NCBI RefSeq assembly: GCF_964204645.1
Contig: NC_134036.1
Location: 5,839,600 to 5,903,599 of the forward strand
Direction: 5' to 3'
Source: Tubulanus polymorphus
Taxonomy: Eukaryota > Nemertea > Palaeonemertea > Tubulaniformes > Tubulanidae
DNA: 64,000 bases
This document shows positions 11,519 through 18,459 of the stretch, piece by piece. Within the stretch, counting starts at the first letter, position 1, and each line of letters starts with the position of its first letter. The notes beneath the pieces are model-generated. The model was not told where the DNA came from. It was given only the letters and a program-made list of their open reading frames with translations, and made no database searches. Position numbers and translations under genes: made by a program.

Positions 11519-14500
11519 GTATTATGTACAGTACCTACACAGTTCGTTATGTATACATATTACATATATATTGTTTTCTTTCTCTTTTTTTTCTTCATTT
11601 TTTGCAGCGCAACTTTTTAGCTAACGCACCGGCAAGTCTTAATACGTCGACTTTGGATTACCGTATCGAAAGCCGCGATTACGCGACGGTGTTTTTGGCC
11701 CCGATTAGGCCCGAGCCCGATTATCCAAATTTTAACACGGGTCAAATTGTCGCAGATGAGATGTCGCAGAATCGGGCAGATGACCCGTCTGGCTTCGTCG
11801 CAGCATTGTTTCGTACGGAGTGTGTGGTTTACGCGCGAACGCGCTCTCTAATTCGGCACGAGCTGAATTAGACTCGGGCTTGATCTGGGCCAATTCGTCC
11901 TCACCTGCCAGGGTTTCATTGCCTCCTGCTGATTATTCACGCCAACAAGAAACCCTGACCGCAAACCCTTCATTGGTCTTTTGCCATTGTCCAAGATTTC
12001 TTGGCGGACAGTTTGCCGCTCAGCGGCCACTAGTCTATATATCTAGCCTATATAGTCTATATATCTAGGGGTATCTAGACTAGTCTATATATCTAGCCTA
12101 TATAGTCTATATATCTATGGGTATCTAGACTAGTCTATATATCAAGACTATATAGTCTATATATCTAGGGGTATCTAGACTAGTCTATATATCTAGACTA
12201 TATAGTCTATATATTTAGGGGTATCTAGACTAGTCTATATATCTAGCCTTTATAGTCTATATATCTAGGGGTATCTAGACTAGTCTATATATCTAGACTA
12301 TATAGTCTATATATCTAGGGGTATCTAGACTAGTCTATATATCTAGACTATATAGTCTATATATCTAGGGGTGGGGTATGTAGACTAGTCTATATATCTA
12401 GTCTATATATCTAGACTATATAGTCTATATATCTAGGGGTATCTAGACTAGTCTATATATCTAGACTATATATTCTATATATCTAGGGGTATCTAGACTA
12501 GTCTATATATCTAGACTATATAGTCTATATATCTAGGGGTGGGGTATGTAGACTAGTCTATATATCTAGTCTATATATCTAGACTATATAGTCTATATAT
12601 CTAGGGGTATCTAGACTAGTCTATATATCTAGACTATATAGTCTATATATCTAGGGGTATCTAGACTAGTCTATATATCTAGACTATATAGTCTATATAT
12701 CTAGGGGTGGGGTATGTAGACTAGTCTATATATCTAGTCTATATATCTAGACTATATAGTCTATATATCTAGGGGTATCTAGACTAGTCTATATATCTAG
12801 CCTATATAGTCTATATATCTAGGGGTATCTAGACTAGTCTATAATATATCTAGGGGTTCGCCCTATGGTAACGGCACGTCTGATTGGCTAGATATATAAA
12901 CTGGTGGCCCACAAGCGGCAACCAGTCCGCCAACAAAAATCTTTGACAATGCGATAAACCAATGAAGGGCTCACGGCCAGCCGGGGTTTGTGTTGGCGTG
13001 AGCTTCCGCGGCAGGCGATCGTACTCCGGCAAGCGAGGTTGGGCCAATTTGACGTCTCCGTGTGATCGCGGCTTGTATCATACTTACCTTCTCTCTATCT
13101 AACTCATACATCTAGCACGACTACGTCGTCAATGCGTCGCTTGCCGAGGCCGGTTCGGTATATAGTAGTAGCAGCATGGGTTTCTTTTTTTTTAACGTCG
13201 TCTGGACTGGCTTCGGCGAGCGACCGAATTCGATCTGACGGTTTTTCGTCGTCGTATATTATCTTTACGGCGAAAAATACGATAGACCCAGGTAATGAGC
13301 TGGCCTTCTGAAATCCCTCCTAGTCGCAACCCCCGTATATGACTAGTAAGCCTAATGCACATTTGTAGCGCAGCTTAGAATTTAGACCAGTCTACCTTTC
13401 ATGGTTCCCACAGAACAGGGTTTTTAAGAAAAACCTCGGAATTTTGAAATGATATTGCCCAGTTTGGGAATATTTGGGAATTCGAGAATTTTTCCTCAAA
13501 CCAGAGAAATATTTGGAAAACTCATTTGGAACTTTTGGAACTCGAGTGCAACTTTCTTCCGCGATTTCCCTTAAAAATGACCATCATCGACCAGTCACCA
13601 TTAAAACGTTGACGGTAGTGAGATGATATCTGTTCAGTTTTACGAGGTCCCCGTTTGCCATTTGGATAAATTGGAAAAAATCACCTATGAAATACTTGGG
13701 AAAAACCTGGTAATTTTTATTTAACATAGCTGTGGGGACCATGCTTATGCCTAAGGCAATTTTAGTTTTATTTAGACTATCTGATAACTTTAGACCGGTG
13801 TCATACCGGTGCTTTTGGGCTAATAGTCCAACTGGGCCCTATAGGTAAACTCTATGTGCCACTGCGGTAAAGTTGTGACTGGTAAAATTCTACCCCGAGT
13901 TGGTGTCAAATACTAAGTAAGAGCTTGTGAAATATAGTAGACTCTGTCTCTTACTGCGGTAAAGTTGAGACTGGTAAACTCTACCCCAAGTTGGTGTCAA
14001 ATACTGAATAAGAGTTTGTAAAAATACAGTAGACTCTGTCTCTTACTGCGGTAATGTTGAAATTGGTCAAATACTACCCCGAGTTGGTGTCAAATACCGA
14101 GTAAGAGTTTGTGAGATACAGCAGCATCTGTCACCGTTTTGTCTTCGCGATCGCCGGGTCTATCGTATATCGAACCGATACAATCAAAAATGAACCATAT
14201 CAAAATCAGCCACATATGCTATACTCATATCATCGGTGACCAATCGTTTATTAATCAATCAGTAATTTTAGTTGATTTGTTACAAAAAAAATCATCGCAT
14301 GTTTTGATTATTTTCCTCCACTATTATTACTACTACTACTACTACTACTATTTAGGTGATATTTTTTCGCATCTCACGAGTAATATGTTTTTCTTCCCTA
14401 TTGGCTTTTCATGTGTCGTGTCGTGTTCCGTGTATAAAAAAGCATGTCGAAATCGAACCCGGCGGGTGGGCTGCGTTTGTACTTACGTGGACGCGCCTAA

Positions 14501-16982
14501 TCGAAGTAAATCTACCGATCAAAAATGGTAGACATACATTTTGAGATCGAACGCATGCCCGATTTCTGTAATCATGCCCCCCCCCCTTGTATCGTTCCCG
14601 GTAGGTGTGGTGTAGATTTTTGAGGGACACTAGGCCCTATATCATCGCAAATGTACCGATGAAATAAATAAAGAGGCGCGACTATCCGTAAATTTTCGAA
14701 TGAAAAGCATGCTCGATTCCTGAAATCGAAATCGGGGCCCCTGTTTCGTTCCCGGCAGGTGCGCTGGGTTCGTAATGGACCCCGAATCAAATCAAATTTG
14801 CCAATTAAATAGATATGAGGGATAACTATCTCTATATTTCAAGATCCAAAGCATGCACGGTTTTTGAAATCAAAATCGAAATCAGACCCTTCTGTTTCGT
14901 TGCCGGCAGGTGTGCTGGATTTGTAAGGGGCACACAATCAATTTAGATCTACCAATGCGATAACAGGGTCAACACTGTCATCTGTATATTTTAAGATTAA
15001 AAGCATGCCCGATTTCTGAAATCGAACCCTTCTCTTTCGCTCCCGGCAGGTGTGCTGGGTTTGTTGTAAGGGATTTAAAATCAAATTGAATTTACCGATG
15101 AAATTGATAAGGGGGATCAACAATCCCTATATTTTACGATCAGAACCCTGCCCGATTTCTGAAATCGAGTTGCTGGGTTTGTTTAGGGGCACCCAAAGCA
15201 AATCTACCGTAATTGTGGGTTTTTGTTTCAAAGCCAGATCTTGCCTATTATCAAGTCGCTTTGCTAACTGAATCGGTCTGGCCGCACTTATGCCCGTCAC
15301 TTATCTTTGCACTTTTTCTATGCGGTTTCATTATCGGTCACCGAGTCTAGGCATCAGTATTATACTCCTCCGTGGTCTAGGTGACGTTGAGATACGATTC
15401 AGGTGTCGGTTTACCCTACGAGCAATTATCTAAAGAGAAAAGTGACTGCATGATTTGAATGTTCAACAATATCAATTTCAAATCATATCGTTAAATTAAG
15501 AAAAATAGTGTCTCGTTTCTATGTTAGATAATTGCTCGTAGGAATACCGGTAGTCCATTTCGACATTTTGAATAATTCGTAATAAGGGCCACTTGAAACC
15601 GCTGGCTTGTTCCTGGCAGGTGTGGTGGGTTTGTATCGAAAAGGGACCCGCAAAAGCATCGAATCGAATCGAGGAACGATCGGCAGCATTTCAAGATCTT
15701 TAAAAAGCGATCCGGCTAGGGGCACGTGTGGCAAATTCGGTGAGAGTAATCGCTAAAGGGTTCTATGTGACAAGGGACAAAAAGAAACAGGGAGGCCACT
15801 TACCTGGAAGTCTGCGAAAAGTCCGGGAATTGTCGCGGATTTTTAGAGAAAAAAGAAATAGGACGGATCTAATCCGTTTTTAAACGTATGAATTTTGCCT
15901 ATTGGCTTTGCCGTTTTTAAACTTATAAATTTTGCCTATTGGTTATTTGGAGTTAAAATGTTTTTGAACGTGTCTAAATTAGGAATGGTTTCGCGTAGTT
16001 CAATGAGAAATAGGGGGTGCAATCAAAAAGGATATGTGATTCATCCCCCTAAAAACAATCGGCACCGCCTGATGATACTTCAAGGAGCGGAACGGAATTT
16101 TCATGCTACGCCATCTAAAATGAATTTTTTACATCATGTGGCGGCGCAAATTTGTTCTGGAAGTTTAAACTGCGACTTTCAAAAAGCTGAACATACCAGC
16201 CACGCCGGTAGTAACCACTTGGAATGTCTTTTATAACTTGAGAAGATAATATTTCTCATAATTGAATGTAGGTAAAAATGTCCCCGGTAACCCCCGGTAA
16301 CCCCCCGTAAATATTCCCCAGTAAAAATCCCACACGGAAAAAAATTAAAAATCCCCCTCGGTAAAAATCCCCCCATTTTAGTTTTCTATCAAATTTAAGT
16401 AAAAAACCGAAATGAAAACAGATAATACTTTTTACAATAATGCTTAGTGCATAGTTTCACAGATATTTTGCTATGACTTTTAAACTAGATTTCTCCATAG
16501 AAATTTTCGGAAATACGATAGTATCATTTTTTCATGTATGTTACTAGCTAAAAGTCGCAGCATAATGTCATTTTAATGCGCGTAGCTTGGTCAAAGTCAT
16601 TGATTATCCAAGGTGAATATCGTAAAAAACATCACGGAAAATCTAAAATTTTTGACAACTTCTATATAAGTATTTCAACATAAGAATATTGAAGTATTTT
16701 GTTAAATATTGCTGTGAAATCACATTTGGGGGATTTTTAACTGTTACCTTTCTCATACATTTGCGGCGCGGGTCATTCGTAGAAGTATCATAAGCCTGGA
16801 CATACCCATTCATTTCCGGGTAGATAGCGGTCAGAAAACTGAATATAACTTCTGTTTATTTTCGGTTGCAGGCTGGCCTAGCGGCGGCGCCCGCTCGCGC
16901 CGTGTCGGCCGTCAAAGAGATGAACATTCCGCAGAAGATCAAGGACATCAAACTGCCCGATTTGCCGTCGATCAAACTGTGA
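2419..16982 (+). CDS. AP3S: AP-3 complex sigma subunit, six exons, complete
   Basis: Small (sigma) chain of the AP-3 adaptor, which packs cargo into vesicles from endosome or trans-Golgi towards lysosomes and lysosome-related organelles. Exons 2419-2487, 3817-3908, 8569-8680, 9486-9557, 10396-10503 and 16872-16982 join in phase with GT-AG borders to give 187 residues, close to the ~193 of human AP3S1. The protein opens MIKAILVFNNHGKPRLSKFY, carries the clathrin-adaptor small-chain longin fold through about residue 145 (the TLYFVFCVDSSESELGILDL strand-helix, then FVETLDKCFENVCELDLIFH), and ends in the family's tail with the APARAVSAVK motif. The lysine- and proline-rich end (MNIPQKIKDIKLPDLP) is like that of invertebrate AP-3 sigma. 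Intron 2 (4.7 kb) contains an antisense GPCR and intron 5 (6.4 kb) is mostly repeats. AP-1 and AP-2 sigma are excluded by the C-terminal tail. Confidence 0.96.
2999..3245. mobile_element. ~247-bp MITE with GC-rich inverted ends
   Basis: The ends AAGCCCGGCGCACACG and its near reverse complement (GTGTGCGCCAGGCTT) face each other 247 bp apart in AP3S intron 1. The middle holds a large palindrome (GTCGCCTAATATCAAACATG and its mirror, about 3074-3111) and several short GAGCAATT/TTGCTCG repeats. No coding sequence. I could not identify a clean target duplication. Confidence 0.6.
3476..3714. mobile_element. piggyBac-type MITE, 5'-truncated copy
   Basis: Shares its internal body with the full copies at 5187 and 9142 (ATTCCACCCTAGTGTGTTGA, GGTGCTGCCATCTTTCAATA) and ends in the common terminus ...GCACTGACAGGG followed by TTAA at 3715-3718. 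The left terminus is missing. Confidence 0.6.
3817..3908 (+). CDS. AP3S: AP3S exon 2
   Basis: Acceptor TTCTAG, donor GTAAGT. Encodes SEDTQQQIIRETFQLVSK onward to the FLEGG turn; leaves two bases of a threonine codon for exon 3. Confidence 0.95.
3960..4200. repeat. foldback-family terminal repeat relic
   Basis: Two short stretches, near 4035 and 4145, contain CGCTTGCCAGGGTT; the second continues GATCGCCTCCCGCTG. The same block occurs in the inverted arms of the foldback element at 11.9-13.0 kb and near 29.71 kb. Degraded, no ORF of note. Confidence 0.4.
4815..4965. mobile_element. 151-bp MITE with 33-bp inverted ends
   Basis: Left end AGATAAAAACCCACTATT and continuing A-rich sequence is matched in reverse complement at 4933-4965 with few mismatches. 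The interior contains ACGACGTTTCGATCTC and ACAGAACATCGTCAGG, words I associate with dispersed repeats in marine invertebrate genomes. It lies in AP3S intron 2. Confidence 0.65.
5187..5475. mobile_element. piggyBac-type MITE, full length
   Basis: Starts CCCTTTCAGTGCTGAC directly after TTAA (5183-5186) and ends GCACTGAAAGGGT before TTAA (5476-5479), giving inverted ends CCCTTTCAGTGC. TTAA on both sides is the target duplication of the piggyBac superfamily. There is no transposase, so it is a non-autonomous derivative. Its GGTGC block has been amplified into alternating CG (about 5302-5333). Confidence 0.7.
5637..5815. repeat. ~180-bp interspersed repeat, copy 1
   Basis: Nearly the same 180 bases recur at 8180-8358 (words TTACAGACCTTTTACAGACC, CTCTACACCGAGATAGATAT, GCAGTCACTGCGGTATTATC, then GGGGGTTAACTC). 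Here it is flanked by two copies of a ~47-bp segment (5590-5636 and 5816-5862). Confidence 0.6.
5853..7014 (-). pseudogene. intronless rhodopsin-like GPCR with one frameshift
   Basis: Class A seven-helix receptor lying antisense in AP3S intron 2. The reading frame runs from 7014 (or the better-placed ATG at 6969, followed by an NLT glycosylation site) through TM1 (NIFGGFPIMTLGIALNVVII), TM2, TM3, TM4 and into extracellular loop 2 (FWDVCTNRP), then shifts by one base at a run of nine T (6325-6333). It continues in the next frame with TM5 (EYLPTILLIIFNTIMVIQL), TM6 and TM7 (SNFFLYCIVNSAFRKTAL), with the stop at 5853. The TM3 end reads AQRTLSILFP in place of DRY, and TM7 has NFFLY in place of NPxxY, as in divergent FMRFamide-receptor-like proteins. 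The slip in a homopolymer may be a sequencing error, in which case this is a working gene of ~370-385 residues; otherwise it is a young pseudogene. Ligand unknown. Confidence 0.75.
7412..7690. repeat. ~90-bp tandem repeat, three units
   Basis: TGGCTTTGCTTGTCAGAGGC and close variants recur at about 7413, 7502 and 7592. Each unit goes on to a TGACCTATATTA stretch and ends GACCTACATTTCGGCACCAAAA. AP3S intron 2; no coding sequence. Confidence 0.65.
8180..8384. repeat. ~180-bp interspersed repeat, copy 2, with terminal hairpin
   Basis: Second copy of the repeat at 5637. Here its end forms a perfect 12-bp hairpin, GGGGGTTAACTC at 8346-8357 and its complement at 8373-8384, with a 15-base loop. Confidence 0.6.
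8569..8680 (+). CDS. AP3S: AP3S exon 3
   Basis: Acceptor TTACAG, donor GTGAGT. Encodes the core strands, including YKLIYRHYATLYFVFCVDSS, and ends LDLIQ in phase 0. Confidence 0.95.
9142..9414. mobile_element. piggyBac-type MITE, intact 273-bp copy
   Basis: Perfectly bounded by TTAA at 9138-9141 and 9415-9418, with inverted ends CCCTTTCAGTGC / GCACTGAAAGGG (allowing the usual drift inside). Best reference copy of the family in this window; no ORF. Confidence 0.75.
9486..9557 (+). CDS. AP3S: AP3S exon 4
   Basis: Long T tract before acceptor ACAG, donor GTACGT. Encodes 24 residues starting VFVETLDKCFENVCELD, phase 0 at both ends. Confidence 0.95.
9906..10046. mobile_element. piggyBac-type MITE, 3'-truncated copy
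   Basis: Begins CCCTTTCAGTGCTGACTAAT after TTAA (9902-9905) and follows the family body to about 10046 (GTGCGGTGTATCATTAGTTAC), where homology stops. Confidence 0.65.
10396..10503 (+). CDS. AP3S: AP3S exon 5
   Basis: Acceptor GTGTAG, donor GTACGT. Encodes HYILGELCMGGMVLETNM and ends LEKQE, phase 0. Confidence 0.95.
10730..10850. repeat. dispersed repeat, inverted relative of the 15.4 kb MITE
   Basis: GAAACGAGACACTATTTTTC and TTTGAAATTGATACTGTTGA here are found in reverse complement inside the MITE at 15415-15542. The terminal inverted repeats are not preserved in this copy. Confidence 0.55.
11083..11260. repeat. G-run spacer with repeated ACAATTCACCCTAT
   Basis: Two copies of ACAATTCACCCTAT (near 11110 and 11141) sit between runs of G. 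A GCAGACTTAGATCATCCAGTAT segment is followed by an inverted match (ATACTGGATTATCTAAG) about 25 bases on, so the piece could fold. Confidence 0.4.
11450..11516. repeat. (TA)n microsatellite
   Basis: About 33 uninterrupted TA units in AP3S intron 5. The apparent Tyr-Ile repeat proteins across it are translation artefacts. Confidence 0.95.
11899..13038. mobile_element. foldback element with a 50-bp satellite core
   Basis: The left arm (about 11899-12045; CACGCCAACA, CCCTTCATTGGT, CATTGTC-AAGATTT, TTGGCGGAC, TTGCCGC) is matched in reverse complement by the right arm (about 12885-13038). Between them, 12046-12860 is a tandem array of a 50-bp unit (GTATCTAGACTAGTCTATAT and so on) with exact 50-bp spacing at 12071, 12121, 12171, 12221, 12271 and 12321, then variant units with GGGGTATGTAGAC. 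The units are themselves nearly self-complementary (AGACTATATAGTCT, AGACTAGTCT). Long inverted arms around tandem repeats are the layout of foldback-type transposons. No transposase. Confidence 0.7.
13116..13157 (+). CDS. possible 42-bp cassette exon of AP3S
   Basis: A strong pyrimidine tract ends in ATCTAG, followed by 42 bases in phase 0 (HDYVVNASLAEAGS) and a GTATAT donor. It would fit between exons 5 and 6 without changing the frame. Family members join exons 5 and 6 directly, so this would be optional. Unproven. Confidence 0.2.
13858..14135 (+). repeat. 92-bp satellite, about 3 units
   Basis: Array of the CTCTTACTGCGGTAAAGTTG / AATTCTACCCCGAGTTGG / GAGTAAGAGTTTGTGAAATA unit in AP3S intron 5, + orientation. 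The family is described at 27705. Confidence 0.8.
14321..14351. repeat. (CTA)n microsatellite
   Basis: Short CTATTATTACTACTAC run in AP3S intron 5. Confidence 0.9.
14440..15240. repeat. ~150-bp tandem repeat array
   Basis: About five diverged units, each with GCATGCCCGATTTCTGAAAT, then TTTCGTTCCCGGCAGGTGTG, GGGTTTGTAAGGG and AAATCTACCGATGAAAT. The GGCAGGTG core falls near 14606, 14754, 14904 and 15045. Stray single units lie near 15610 and 22030. The open frames on the - strand across it merely follow the repeat. Confidence 0.75.
15415..15542. mobile_element. 128-bp MITE with perfect 19-bp inverted ends
   Basis: CCTACGAGCAATTATCTAA at 15415-15433 is matched exactly in reverse complement at 15524-15542. 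Body related in inverse orientation to 10730-10850. No clear target duplication. Confidence 0.75.
16872..16982 (+). CDS. AP3S: AP3S exon 6 and stop
   Basis: Acceptor TTGCAG. Encodes AGLAAAPARAVSAVKEMN and the basic-proline tail ending LPSIKL, then TGA at 16980-16982. It joins exon 5 directly without loss of frame. Confidence 0.95.
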   Translation, partial: AGLAAAPARAVSAVKEMNIPQKIKDIKLPDLPSIKL

Positions 16983-17318
16983 GATGAGGCGGCGCCGCGA
17001 AATCGTGTCGGTTAAACGACGATGGATGGATGTGGTGTTGACCCGCAGTGTGGACTGCGTTGTGAATCACAGTGACATTTTGTCGTATATTTCAAACAGT
17101 TCAATCAGTCTCGCCGTCAAATCGATCGATTGTGTATGTTTTTGTGTACATGTAAATTTATATATTCAATACCGGTCATTAAATTAAATGTAAACTATAA
17201 TTGTCTTGAGTTACGGGGGAATGCGCTAGTCGAAATTCCGTCGACGAGAGTTATCGTACCCCGTGTGTAAATATATATATGATGATAAAAAAAATTTACG
17301 AAAAAAACTAGTCATTAG

Positions 17319-17324
17319 AATAAA
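17319..17324 (+). terminator. candidate AP3S poly(A) signal
   Basis: AATAAA about 340 bases after the AP3S stop codon. It is the canonical hexamer, but this AT-rich region offers other candidates. Confidence 0.4.
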
Positions 17325-18277
17325 AATATTTACTGAATAATTGTTTCGTGTTTTGAGTTTACTTGACTTTTTTCTTAGCGATTGCTTTGAATTAAATTTT
17401 CAAGTACAAAAAGGGAATGCATGGTGACAACAACAAGCAGAACAGACGTAGATTCAAGTCATTTATATTGTCACTGTTGGTACCGATGAAAGTGTTTTGA
17501 AATTTTAAGTAAGCGATTGTTTTTGCGATGTGTTTGAGTTTAGTGACGATAGACCGGTATATAGCGGTGTTACACTATCAAAGATTGCAATTAAACAGTC
17601 AAAAACGTCTGGTAAATTCACAAGAAAGATTTATCAATCATTAGGCATATCATCTAGTGGACAGGCGGTTGATGCAGTTTTTTTAATTTCTCAAATGTGT
17701 GGTAGCTTGATTTTTATCTCTTGTTCTGCTTGAATTTAATTGTGCCTCACTTGTCAGACTCTGGTAACCGTAGTAATATTACAGGCACAAAATAACGCGC
17801 AGAAAAAAATCGAAAATAATGGGATTCGACCCTGGTCGACTCGGAAGTCGAAGCATCTGATACTCGAAAAGAAATCCCCATGACGTCAGATTATCGGGAT
17901 TCCGTTTCTACTTTCAGAGGAAATTCCCCGTTTATGGTTTTTTTAAATGAATTTGAGATTTTTAATTCATCAACAGCACATATACCGACGTTAAACATAA
18001 GAATATCGGTTTTAGGATTGAATATTCGCCAAACGCGTTTCAATAAATTCGGCCGCCACACCTGCAGAAAGCATGACGTCGGTATCGGGGATTCCGTTTC
18101 TAAGGGCATCCCCGGACTTGGCCGTAAGCCAGAAACGAAGCTTGTTTACAGCGCGCGTGTACGTACATTATTATTAGGTCTACGTCGTAATTTACGATCT
18201 TCTTGTTTAGCTAAATACGACGCAATTTCGCCGCGTTTCCTCTCGAATATTCGTCGAATCGACCTGCAGGACGCGAT
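17325..18277. other. AP3S-CDO1 spacer
   Basis: About 950 bases between the AP3S 3' end and the CDO1 start. It contains a short tRNA-like B-box word on the - strand (near 17840) and the presumed CDO1 promoter and leader, but no further gene. The open frame 17880-18335 (+) has no coding bias. Confidence 0.5.
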
Positions 18278-18459
18278 ATGGACCGGTTTACCGACCCGAC
18301 GACCATCGAACCGCCCGGTAATCTGGACGAACTGATCGCCAGATTGAAACAGGTTTTCGCCGAGGATAAAATCAACGTGGAATACGTCCAGGCTCTGATG
18401 ACGAGCTACAAGTCGAACCCGAAGGACTGGAAGAAATTCGCGATTTTCGACCCGTACAG
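18278..18459 (+). CDS. CDO1: CDO1 exon 1
   Basis: Residues 1-60 and two bases of Arg61; begins MDRFTDPTTIEPPGNLDELI, donor GTAGGG. Confidence 0.93.

Noticed and set aside
11380-11620. Tyr-Ile repeat proteins
   Set aside because: Direct translation of the (TA)n microsatellite.
11608-11871. Open frame after a TTTGCAG acceptor in AP3S intron 5 (RNFLANAPASLNTS...), a possible alternative last exon
   Set aside because: It is in frame with exon 5 but has no similarity to the AP-3 tail, and it runs into the foldback element. Nothing supports translation.
13858-14135. 92-bp repeats considered as a CRISPR-like array
   Set aside because: There are no spacers; the units are contiguous and the genome is eukaryotic.
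17815-17885. tRNA-like word on the - strand (GGTCGAATCCC with a TCGACTTCCGAGTCGA hairpin)
   Set aside because: The anticodon arm would have a four-base loop and no acceptor stem forms; not called as a tRNA.
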